Positions 35,055 to 42,264 of a stretch of 64,000 nt of DNA are shown here, piece by piece. The notes beneath the pieces are model-generated. The model saw only the letters and a program-made list of their open reading frames with translations, had not been told where the DNA came from and searched no databases. The stretch's first letter is position 1. Each line of letters opens with the position of its first letter. The position numbers and the translations under genes were made by a program. Source of the DNA: LMUY01 sp965199105 (GTDB lineage: Bacteria; Pseudomonadota; Alphaproteobacteria; Acetobacterales; Acetobacteraceae); NCBI GenBank assembly GCA_965199105.1, contig CBDAQO010000002.1, forward strand, positions 2,480,001-2,544,000, written 5' to 3'.

Positions 35055-35930
35055 TCATTCCTCCGCCAAAGGGTGATGCGCCTCAACCACCTCCTGCAGC
35101 CGCCCAGGCTGCACATGCGTGTAGATTTGCACTGTGCTGATATCCGCGTGCCCCAGCAGTACCTGCAGGCTGCGCAAATCCGCCCCCCGCGCAAGCATGT
35201 GCGACGCGAACGAGTGCCGCAGCACGTGCGGTGACACCCGCGCCGGATTGATCCCCGCGGCGATCGCCACCGGCTTCAGCAGCAACGCGAAGCCCTGCCG
35301 GGTCATCGCGACGCGCGGATTGCGGCCGGGAAATAGCCACTCGCTGTCCACTCCCTCCATCATGGCCCGCGCCGCCTGCCGCGCCACGGCGGAGAGCGGC
35401 ACCAGGCGTTCCTTGCCGCCCTTGCCGCGCACCATCACCAGCTCCGCCTCCCGCAGCAACGCGCTCCGTCGCAGGCTCAGCAGTTCGGACACCCGCAAGC
35501 CGGTGGCATAAAGCAGCTCCAGCGCCGCCACCGCCACGCGCCCGCTGCGGCCGGGCCGGAGTTCGGCCGCAGCGATCAGCGCCTGCAGCTCCGCCTCGCT
35601 CAGGTATTTCGGCAGCGCGCTGGGCAGGCGCGGCGTGGTGGCGGTGGCGGTCGGGTCGTCCTCGCGCACGCCCTGTTGCAGCAGGAAGCGGTGGAACTGG
35701 CGCAGGCAGGCCAGCCGCCGCGCCGCCGTCCGCGCCGACAGCCCCGCCGCTTGCAGCCCGGCCAGATAGGCCTGCACCGTGGCCTCGCGCGCCACCGCCA
35801 AGCCCTCGCCCCGAGTCGCGGCGAAGGCGGCAAACTCCGACAGGTCCGCCGCGTAGGCCAGCCGGGTGTTCAGCGCCGCGCCCCGCTCGGCGTGCAGCAT
35901 CTCCAGAAACGCCTCGCCATGACGGTCCAC
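35055..35930 (-). CDS. xerD: Tyrosine recombinase XerD
   Basis: 291 aa site-specific recombinase that resolves chromosome dimers at dif with XerC. The catalytic set is complete: Arg146 (ATGLRVSEL), Lys170 (RGKGGKERLVP), His235 and Arg238 (HVLRHSFASH), His261 (LLGHADIST) and Tyr270 (QIYTHV). The N-terminal core-binding domain covers residues 1-100. GTG start at 35930, 9 bases after the stop of the small membrane gene. The position beside aroK is the usual XerD context in alphaproteobacteria. Confidence 0.94.
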   Translation of the reverse strand: MDRHGEAFLEMLHAERGAALNTRLAYAADLSEFAAFAATRGEGLAVAREATVQAYLAGLQAAGLSARTAARRLACLRQFHRFLLQQGVREDDPTATATTPRLPSALPKYLSEAELQALIAAAELRPGRSGRVAVAALELLYATGLRVSELLSLRRSALLREAELVMVRGKGGKERLVPLSAVARQAARAMMEGVDSEWLFPGRNPRVAMTRQGFALLLKPVAIAAGINPARVSPHVLRHSFASHMLARGADLRSLQVLLGHADISTVQIYTHVQPGRLQEVVEAHHPLAEE

Positions 35931-35939
35931 GATGGGCGG

Positions 35940-36083
35940 CTAATGCGTGCCGAAATGGTCGTTTGGCAGCACGTGGTCCACCGGCTGCGGGTGCGGGTGG
36001 GGCGGGAACGCGCCGAGCATGACCAACGCCGCGCCAATCAGCACGACGACGACCAGCAAAATGATCAGGCTGACCTGGCGCAT
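35940..36083 (-). CDS. Small single-span membrane protein upstream of xerD
   Basis: 47 aa, ATG at 36083, TAG at 35940-35942. AAGGA lies 6 bases upstream of the ATG, a good ribosome site. One hydrophobic helix occupies residues about 6-26 (LIILLVVVVLIGAALVMLG), followed by a His/Pro-rich tail (PPHPHPQP). The gene ends 9 bases before the xerD start, so it is probably translated with it. The function is unknown. Its start is 48 bases from the divergent aroKB start, so their promoters are back to back. Confidence 0.7.
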   Translation of the reverse strand: MRQVSLIILLVVVVLIGAALVMLGAFPPHPHPQPVDHVLPNDHFGTH

Positions 36084-36131
36084 CTACCATCCTTGGCCGT
36101 GACGGGGGTGCTTGTGCTAGCCTCGGCTGCC

Positions 36132-37961
36132 ATGACACGCAACAGCCCGGTCGCCGGACTCGGCGCCTCAAACGTCGCCGGACTCGGCGCCTCAAATGTC
36201 GCCGGACTCGGCGCCTCCGACGTCGCCGGACTCGGCGCCTCAGACGACCGCCCAGCTAGCATCGCTTATGCCGTCGATTTTTCGTCGGATGACGCCGAGC
36301 CCGCGACGCTCCTTCCGCGCGACCCGGCGTCGCCGCGCAGCGTCGTGCTGGTCGGGCTGATGGGCGCGGGGAAATCCGTCATTGGCCGCCGCCTCGCCGC
36401 CCGCCTTGGCCTGCCGTTCCGCGACTCCGACGCCGAAATCGAGACGGCTTCCGGTCGCAGCATCCCCGAACTGTTCGAAGCCTTCGGCGAGCCCTATTTC
36501 CGCGCGGGCGAACGCCGGGTCATCCTCCGCCTGCTCGAGGGGCCGCCCGTGGTGCTGGCCACCGGCGGCGGCGCCTTCATGGACCCGGCCACGCGCGAGG
36601 CCACCCGCCGCGCCGCCACCTCCATCTGGCTGCGCGCGCCGCTCCCGGTGCTGCTCCGCCGCGTGGCGCTCCGCCGCAACCGCCCGCTGCTCGCCGGCGG
36701 CAACCCAGCCGAAGTGCTACAGCGGCTCATGGCGCAACGCCACCCGATCTATGCAGAGGCGGACATCATCGTGGATTGCAACGACGACACGCCCGACGGC
36801 ACCACCCGTCGCGTGGCCGACGCGCTGGCCAGCCATCGCCCGCCGCATCGCCTGCCGGTGCAGAGCGCCAGCGCGCGCTACGAGGTGGTGGTGGGAGACG
36901 GCCTGCTGGCCCGCGCCGGCGCGCTGCTGGCACCCGTGCTGCCGCAAAAGCGCGTGGTGGTGATCACCGACACCACGGTCGAGCGCCTGCACGCGCCGGC
37001 GCTGTTGGCTGGCCTGGACGCCACCGGGTTCGAGGCCACCGTGCTCGCCGTACCGCCCGGGGAGGCGTCCAAGTCGCTCGCGGCCTTCAGCGACCTCGCC
37101 GAGCGCCTGCTCGCCACTGCGCCGGAGCGGCACACCGCCGTGCTGGCGCTGGGCGGTGGCGTGGTGGGGGACCTGGCGGGGTTTGCCGCCGCCGTCGCGC
37201 TGCGCGGCCTGCCCTTCGTGCAGCTTCCCACCACGCTGCTGGCCCAGGTGGATTCGGGCGTCGGCGGCAAGACCGGCATCAATAGCGCGCGCGGCAAGAA
37301 CCTGCTCGGCGCCTTCCACCAGCCCCGCATGGTGATCGCCGACACCGCGACCCTGTTGACGCTGCCGCCGCGGGAAAAGCGCGCCGGCTATGCCGAGATC
37401 GTCAAGGCCGGGCTGATCGGGGACGCCGCGTTCTACGCCTGGTGCGAGCAGTATGGCGCCGGGGTGGTCGGCGACGATCGGGAGCGCCAGGCCGAGGCCA
37501 TCCTGCGCGCCTGCGCCTTCAAGGCCGCCGTGGTGGGCGACGACGAGCGCGAGGAACGCCCCAACGATGGCCGCGCGCTGCTCAACCTGGGCCACACCTT
37601 CGCTCACGCCATCGAGGCGGAGTGCGGCTACGGCGCCGTGCTGCACGGCGAGGCGGTGGCAGTCGGCCTCGGCCTGGCGTTCCGGCTCTCCGCCGCCTTG
37701 GGCCATTGCGACCCGGCCCTGGCGCCCCGCATCGAGGCCCACCTGGTCAGCGTCGGCCTGCCCTCCGAGCTGGGCATGCTCAACCGCCGCTTCTCCGCCG
37801 CCCGCCTGATGCAGCGCATGCGCCGCGACAAGAAGATGCGCGACGGCAGCCTGCATTTCGTGCTCGCCCGCGCCATCGGCGACGCGTTCACCGCCAGCGA
37901 CGTGCCCCCCGACGCCGTCGAGGCCGTGCTGAGCGCCGCTGGCTGTCAGTTGGGGGAGTAG
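36132..37961 (+). CDS. aroKB: Bifunctional shikimate kinase / 3-dehydroquinate synthase (AroK-AroB fusion)
   Basis: 609 aa, one uninterrupted frame carrying two shikimate-pathway enzymes normally made from adjacent aroK and aroB genes. The shikimate kinase part (about 70-245) has GLMGAGKSVIGRRLA, DSDAEIE, and LATGGGAF. The dehydroquinate synthase part (about 250-609) has ALGGGVVGDLAGFAAA, LLAQVDSGVGGKTGIN, EIVKAGLI, the metal His pair in NLGHTFAHAIE and LHGEAVAVG. The first 40 aa hold four 8-residue repeats (A-G-L-G-A-S-N/D-V) with no counterpart in AroK. The ribosome site for ATG 36132 is weak, but no later start precedes the P-loop except ATG 36360, which would cut the domain. Confidence 0.95.
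   Translation: MTRNSPVAGLGASNVAGLGASNVAGLGASDVAGLGASDDRPASIAYAVDFSSDDAEPATLLPRDPASPRSVVLVGLMGAGKSVIGRRLAARLGLPFRDSDAEIETASGRSIPELFEAFGEPYFRAGERRVILRLLEGPPVVLATGGGAFMDPATREATRRAATSIWLRAPLPVLLRRVALRRNRPLLAGGNPAEVLQRLMAQRHPIYAEADIIVDCNDDTPDGTTRRVADALASHRPPHRLPVQSASARYEVVVGDGLLARAGALLAPVLPQKRVVVITDTTVERLHAPALLAGLDATGFEATVLAVPPGEASKSLAAFSDLAERLLATAPERHTAVLALGGGVVGDLAGFAAAVALRGLPFVQLPTTLLAQVDSGVGGKTGINSARGKNLLGAFHQPRMVIADTATLLTLPPREKRAGYAEIVKAGLIGDAAFYAWCEQYGAGVVGDDRERQAEAILRACAFKAAVVGDDEREERPNDGRALLNLGHTFAHAIEAECGYGAVLHGEAVAVGLGLAFRLSAALGHCDPALAPRIEAHLVSVGLPSELGMLNRRFSAARLMQRMRRDKKMRDGSLHFVLARAIGDAFTASDVPPDAVEAVLSAAGCQLGE
36153..36248 (+). repeat. Four tandem 24-bp repeats in the aroKB 5' end
   Basis: Units start at 36153, 36177, 36201 and 36225, each GCCGGACTCGGCGCCTC plus 7 variable bases. 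They encode four copies of AGLGAS(N/D)(V/D). Being exact multiples of 3, copy-number change would keep the frame. Confidence 0.95.
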
Positions 37962-37992
37962 ACCGGCCGCTCGCGGGATAGCGCCGGGGTGG

Positions 37993-38181
37993 CTAGCCCA
38001 GGAAGAACGCCAGCAGCATCAGGAGCACGACGATGCCGACCACGCCCATGAACACGAAATTGGTGAAGCTGCCCCAAAACGCCTGACGGTCGGCGACGAA
38101 CGCCTCGGTCAGGTCAGGGCCCGGCGCGACGGTCGGGGTGGGGGGTTGGGTCGTGGTCGCGTCCAGCGTGGTCGATGCCAT
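37993..38181 (-). CDS. aa3-type cytochrome c oxidase subunit IV
   Basis: 62 aa. A low-complexity Thr/Pro N-terminus is followed by FVADRQAFWGSFTNFVF and one C-terminal membrane helix (VVGIVVLLMLLAFFLG). This is the pattern of the small bacterial aa3 oxidase subunit IV (COX4_pro_2-like). It associates with the terminal oxidase in the inner membrane. No other oxidase genes are nearby. It is convergent with aroKB. Confidence 0.85.
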   Translation of the reverse strand: MASTTLDATTTQPPTPTVAPGPDLTEAFVADRQAFWGSFTNFVFMGVVGIVVLLMLLAFFLG

Positions 38182-38214
38182 GGTGCAGCCTCTGGCGGAT
38201 TGCTCGCCCTGCTT

Positions 38215-38898
38215 CTAAGGCGCGGCCGCCTGCACTGGCAAGGGGCCGGGCAGCGCTGGCAAGGGGCCGGGCAGCGCAGGCAACGGGTTGAGCAGTGCCG
38301 CCGACCCCGCCGCCACCTGGGCCGGGGCGCCGCAGAACGCCGCCAGCGCCGCCGGGTACAGCCGGTGCTCCTGCGCCAGCACCCGGGCGGCGAGGGTGGC
38401 GGCATCGTCCGCCGGCAACACCGGCACGGCCGCCTGCGCCAGGATCGGGCCGGCATCCATCTCGGCCGCCACCAAGTGCACCGTGCAGCCATGCAGGCGG
38501 CAGCCGGCTTGCAGTGCCCGCTCGTGCGTGTGCAGCCCCGGGAACGCCGGCAGCAGTGACGGATGGATGTTCAGCATCCGCCCTGCCCAGCGCTCCACCA
38601 GCCAGGGCGTCAGCAGCCGCATGTAGCCCGCCAGGCACACGAGCTCGACGCCGTGCGCCTGCAACACTGCCTCGACGGCGCGCTCATGCGCCTCGCGGTT
38701 GCCGCGGAACGGGCGATGGTCCACCGCGACCGCCGCCACGCCCTGTGCGCGCGCATGCGGCAGGGCAGGGGCGTCGGGCTGGTTGGACAGGACGAGGACG
38801 ATGTCGGCCGGGAAGCCCGGCGCTGATGCTGCCGCCAGCAGCGCCGCCATGTTGCTGCCGCGCCCGCTGGCCAGCACGCCCACGCGGCGCCGGGTCAC
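38215..38898 (-). CDS. purN: Phosphoribosylglycinamide formyltransferase
   Basis: 227 aa. GAR transformylase of purine synthesis, 10-formyl-THF dependent. It shows VGVLASGRGSNMAALL, the SNQPDAPAL segment, LVCLAGYMRLL and the catalytic NIHPSLLPAFPG with His and Asp in HLVAAEMDAGPI. The ATG overlaps the purM stop (ATGA). The last about 25 aa are an odd LPALPGPLP-repeat tail, encoded by tandem 21-bp units, beyond the normal domain. Confidence 0.95.
   Translation of the reverse strand: MTRRRVGVLASGRGSNMAALLAAASAPGFPADIVLVLSNQPDAPALPHARAQGVAAVAVDHRPFRGNREAHERAVEAVLQAHGVELVCLAGYMRLLTPWLVERWAGRMLNIHPSLLPAFPGLHTHERALQAGCRLHGCTVHLVAAEMDAGPILAQAAVPVLPADDAATLAARVLAQEHRLYPAALAAFCGAPAQVAAGSAALLNPLPALPGPLPALPGPLPVQAAAP
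38237..38299 (-). repeat. Three tandem 21-bp repeats in the purN 3' end
   Basis: Units GGCAAGGGGCCGGGCAGCGC(T/A) at 38237 and 38258 are nearly identical, and a diverged third begins at 38279. They encode the LPALPGP repeats at the PurN C-terminus. Confidence 0.85.
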
Positions 38899-39917
38899 TC
38901 GAAGCGGACGCTGGCCGGCCCGCTCCCGGCCTCGATGCGCCCGATGGCGAACACCGTCTCGCCATGACCCTGCAGCAGGGTGGTGGCCGCCGCCGCGTCC
39001 GCCACCACCAGCGCCATGCCAATGCCGCCGTTGAACACGCGCAGCATCTCGTCGGCCGCGATGTTGCCGCGGCGGGCCAGCCAGTCCATCGCCGGCGGGC
39101 GAGGCCAGGCGGCTGGTTGCAGCACGGCGCAGGTATCGGGCGGCAGCACGCGCGGGAGATTGCCTGGCAGCCCGCCGCCCGTGATGTGGGCCGCCGCCCG
39201 CAGCAGCCCGGCGCGGTGCAGCGCCAGCACCGCCTTCACGTAAATCCGCGTGGGCTCGAGCAGCGCCTCGGCCAGGCTGCGTGCGGGGGCGAAGGGCGCC
39301 GGGTCGGACCAGCCGTGGTTGGCGCCGGCGACCACCCGGCGCACCAGGGAGAAGCCGTTGGAATGCAGCCCGGAACTGGCCAGGCCTAGCACCGTCTGCC
39401 CGGGCGCCACCTCCTGCGGCAGCAAGGCCCCGCGCTCGGCCGCGCCCACGGCGAACCCCGCCAGGTCATAATCGCCGCCGTGGTAGAGGCCGGGCATTTC
39501 CGCCGTTTCGCCGCCCACCAGCGCGCAGCCGGCCAGTTCGCAGCCGCGCGCGATGCCGGCTACGACCTGTTCCGCCTGCGCCACGTCCAGCGCGCCGGTG
39601 GCGAAGTAGTCCAGGAACAGCAGCGGTTCGGCGCCCTGCACCACGAGGTCGTTCACGCACATGGCCACCAGGTCGATGCCGACGGTATCGTGCCGGTTGG
39701 CGTCGATGGCGAGCTTGAGCTTGGTGCCGACGCCGTCGGTGGTGGACACCAGGACCGGGTCGGCGAAGCCGGCTGCCTTCAGGTCGAACAGGGCGCCGAA
39801 GCCGCCGATCCCGCCCATCACGCCGGGCCGCTGGGTGCGGGCGGCGAGCGGCTTGATCCGCTCCACCAGCGCATCCCCCGCCGCGATGTCCACGCCGGCG
39901 TCGCGATAGGTTGTCAT
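38895..39917 (-). CDS. purM: Phosphoribosylformylglycinamidine cyclo-ligase
   Basis: 340 aa AIR synthetase, forming aminoimidazole ribotide from FGAM with ATP. It begins TYRDAGVDIAAGDALVERIK and has VSTTDGVGTKLKLA, MCVNDLVVQGAEPLLFLDY, GGETAEMPGLY and ITGGGLPGNLPRVLP. ATG 39917 was chosen over frames running to 40193 because it begins at the conserved start. It forms a coupled purM-purN operon and is divergent from the permease gene at 40037. Confidence 0.97.
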   Translation of the reverse strand: MTTYRDAGVDIAAGDALVERIKPLAARTQRPGVMGGIGGFGALFDLKAAGFADPVLVSTTDGVGTKLKLAIDANRHDTVGIDLVAMCVNDLVVQGAEPLLFLDYFATGALDVAQAEQVVAGIARGCELAGCALVGGETAEMPGLYHGGDYDLAGFAVGAAERGALLPQEVAPGQTVLGLASSGLHSNGFSLVRRVVAGANHGWSDPAPFAPARSLAEALLEPTRIYVKAVLALHRAGLLRAAAHITGGGLPGNLPRVLPPDTCAVLQPAAWPRPPAMDWLARRGNIAADEMLRVFNGGIGMALVVADAAAATTLLQGHGETVFAIGRIEAGSGPASVRFE

Positions 39918-40036
39918 CGGGGTGGCCTCCGGATTTCTGTCCGCCAGCCGCGGGAGTGAGCTAAACTCGGCGCCATGGGTGCAGCGGGACACAACCATAG
40001 CGGGGGCGCGGGTGCAACTCGCCGGGGCGGCGGGCG

Positions 40037-41185
40037 GTGAGCCAGACGTCGGTGCGCATTGCCCCGCGCCTGCCCGAGCCGCCGCCGCCGCCGGAGCCGC
40101 CGCCCGAGACGCCGCGCGCCACGCGGCGGCAGCGCATCGCCCTGCTGGCGGGGCTGGCGCTGGCGATCGTGATCGCGATCCAGTTGTTCGCATCCGTCCT
40201 GCTGCCCTTCGTGGCCGCGGCCGGTATCGCCTACTTCCTCGACCCGATCGCCACCCGGCTCACCCGGCTCGGCGTTGGCCGCTCCGCCGCGTCGTTGCTG
40301 CTGGTGGCGGGGCTGGTGCTCGGCGGGCTGCTGTTCGCCCTGCTGCTGTACCCGCTGATCATCTCGCAGATTGGCATCCTGATCTCGCGCGTGCCCGCCT
40401 ATGCCGACGACGTGCGGCTCTGGGCCGGCCAGGTGGTTACGCACCTGCAGGAGCGCCTTGGCACCGACTACGTCGACAGCAAGCTGCGGGACCTGGTGAG
40501 CGCCCAGGTGAGCGTCATGCTCGGCTTCATGGCCAGCGCGCTCACCCGCATCGTGGGCGGCGGGTTCGCGCTGTTCAACGTGCTCTCGCTGCTGCTGGTG
40601 ACGCCGGTGGTGGCGTTCTACCTGCTGCGGGACTGGCCCGGCATGGTGCGGCGGATGGATGGCTGGCTGCCGCGCCGTTATGCCGCGGTGATGCGCGGCC
40701 AGGCTGCCGAGATGGACCGCATCCTCTCCGCCTGGATCCGGGGCCAGGCGCTGTGCTGCCTGGTGCTCGGGCTGTACTATGCGCTGGCGCTGCAGGCGGT
40801 GGGGCTGGACCTGGGCCTCATCGTCGGCATCACCGCGGGCGTGCTCTCGTTCATCCCCTATGTCGGCACCATCACCGGCGGCGTGACCTCGATCGGGTTG
40901 GCGATGGCGCAGTTCCCCACCTGGGCTGGCGTGGCCGAGGTGGTCGCCGTGTTCATTTCGGGCCAGTTGCTCGAGGGTTACGTGATCTACCCGCGCTTCC
41001 TGGGCGATCGGGTGGAGCTGCATGCGGTCTGGGTGATCTTCGCCCTGTTTGCCGGGGGCGCCGTGTTCGGCTTCCTGGGCGTGCTGCTCGCGGTGCCGAT
41101 CGCTGCGGTGATTGGCGTGGTGGCGCGCTTCTGGCTGCGCCGCTACATGCAGAGCCCGCTCTACACCGATGACGGGGTGGGATGA
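40037..41185 (+). CDS. AI-2E (PerM) family membrane transporter
   Basis: 382 aa from a GTG. After a Pro-rich cytoplasmic N-terminus there are about eight hydrophobic segments in the PerM pattern, with FLDPIATRLTRLG, FYLLRDWPGMVRRMD, ITAGVLSFIPYVGT and LEGYVIYPRFLGDRV as family signatures. Members export AI-2 or are Na+/H+ antiporters; the substrate is not certain. The stop overlaps the hdaA start (ATGA). In alphaproteobacteria this gene regularly lies between purM and hdaA. Confidence 0.9.
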   Translation: MSQTSVRIAPRLPEPPPPPEPPPETPRATRRQRIALLAGLALAIVIAIQLFASVLLPFVAAAGIAYFLDPIATRLTRLGVGRSAASLLLVAGLVLGGLLFALLLYPLIISQIGILISRVPAYADDVRLWAGQVVTHLQERLGTDYVDSKLRDLVSAQVSVMLGFMASALTRIVGGGFALFNVLSLLLVTPVVAFYLLRDWPGMVRRMDGWLPRRYAAVMRGQAAEMDRILSAWIRGQALCCLVLGLYYALALQAVGLDLGLIVGITAGVLSFIPYVGTITGGVTSIGLAMAQFPTWAGVAEVVAVFISGQLLEGYVIYPRFLGDRVELHAVWVIFALFAGGAVFGFLGVLLAVPIAAVIGVVARFWLRRYMQSPLYTDDGVG

Positions 41186-41832
41186 CGGCGCAACTTCCGC
41201 TGCCGTTCGAGCACGCGGCCGGCTACGACGCAGACGGTTTCCTGCCCGGCGCCAGCAATGCCGCGGCCCTGGCGTGGCTCGACGCCGCCTGGCCTGGCAA
41301 CCGGCTGGCGGTGTGGGGCGGCGCCGGGTCGGGCAAGACGCATCTGCTGCACCGATGGGCCGTCCGCGCGGGCGCGACGTTGGCGGCGGGGGAGGGGTTG
41401 CGCGGCCTGGTGCGCCTGCCCAGCGCGGGTGGCCTGGCGGTCGACAACGCCGACCAAGCGCCCGAGCAGCCGTTGCTGCATCTGCTGAACGCCGCCGCGG
41501 AGGCTGGGCTGCCCATCCTGCTCGCCGCCCGCTCCGCCCCGGCGCGCTGGCCCACCCGGTTGCCGGACCTGGCGAGCCGGCTGCGTGCCACCACGGCGGT
41601 CGAGCTCGGGCTGCCGGACGACGCCATGCTGCGCGCGCTGTTTGCCAGCCAGCTCGCCGGGCGGCAGCTTGCCGTGGCCGAGCCGGTGCAAGAGTGGCTG
41701 CTGCGCCGCCTCCCGCGTGACCCGGCGGCCCTGCGTGACGCCGCGGCCCGGCTGGACCACGCCGCCCTGGCCGCTGGCCGCCGCGTCACCCACGCCATCG
41801 CTGCCGCCGTGCTGGCAGGTTGGGGCGGCTGA
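41182..41832 (+). CDS. hdaA: DnaA regulatory inactivator HdaA
   Basis: 216 aa AAA+ protein homologous to DnaA domain III. It begins with a beta-clamp-binding motif, QLPLPF, at residues 4-9, through which the family docks on the sliding clamp and triggers DnaA-ATP hydrolysis. A P-loop GGAGSGKTHLLHRW follows, and the AAA+ lid resembles the DnaA lid. The Walker B acid is in LAVDNAD, less acidic than in DnaA. It prevents over-initiation of replication. Confidence 0.9.
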   Translation: MTAQLPLPFEHAAGYDADGFLPGASNAAALAWLDAAWPGNRLAVWGGAGSGKTHLLHRWAVRAGATLAAGEGLRGLVRLPSAGGLAVDNADQAPEQPLLHLLNAAAEAGLPILLAARSAPARWPTRLPDLASRLRATTAVELGLPDDAMLRALFASQLAGRQLAVAEPVQEWLLRRLPRDPAALRDAAARLDHAALAAGRRVTHAIAAAVLAGWGG

Positions 41833-41997
41833 GGCGCTACTCCGTCCGGGCGACCGCGCTCGCCTGCCGGTCGGTCAGCTCACCATCGAACGCCTTGCCG
41901 CGTCCGGTGCCCGCACCGCTTCCAGTGCCGCGATATCGGCCTCGGTGACAATCCCCCCGCTGACATGCCGCAACCCTGCCGCTATATGCACCGCGCA

Positions 41998-42264
41998 ATG
42001 ACCGAGCCCGACCCGCGGCGCCGCCGCATCTTATTCCGCGCCACCCACCGCGGCACCCAGGAAACCGACCGTCTCGTCGGCGGTTACATCTCCCCGCGCC
42101 TGAGCGGCTTCAGCGAGGCCGAACTGGACGCCATCGAGGCCATGATGGACCTGCCCGACGTCGATCTCGCCGACTGGCTGATGGGGCGCGAACCCATCCC
42201 GGCCGGACCGCACGCCCCGCTGCTGCAGGCCATGCGCGACGACGTGAAGGCCCGCCGCGCATGA
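41998..42264 (+). CDS. sdhE: FAD assembly factor SdhE
   Basis: 88 aa. It flavinylates the succinate dehydrogenase flavoprotein. The conserved RGxxE motif appears in THRGTQETDRLVGGY, and the helical DLADWLMGREPIP end is typical. ATG 41998; its stop overlaps the mfd start (ATGA). Upstream, 41833-41997 holds no intact gene; a degenerate minus-strand stretch is noted in the rejected list. Confidence 0.93.
   Translation: MTEPDPRRRRILFRATHRGTQETDRLVGGYISPRLSGFSEAELDAIEAMMDLPDVDLADWLMGREPIPAGPHAPLLQAMRDDVKARRA

Noticed and set aside
35055..35930. Phage or integron integrase
   Set aside because: Sequence and aroK neighbourhood fit chromosomal XerD; no attachment site, cassette or phage genes are near.
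36153..36248. CRISPR array
   Set aside because: The 24-bp units are directly contiguous without spacers and are in frame with aroKB.
41833..41997. Possible minus-strand gene remnant with VTEADIAALEAVRAPDAARR and FDGELTDRQASAVARTE in different frames
   Set aside because: Too short, frames disagree, no start or ribosome site seen, and no family recognised. Could be decayed sequence; not strong enough to annotate.
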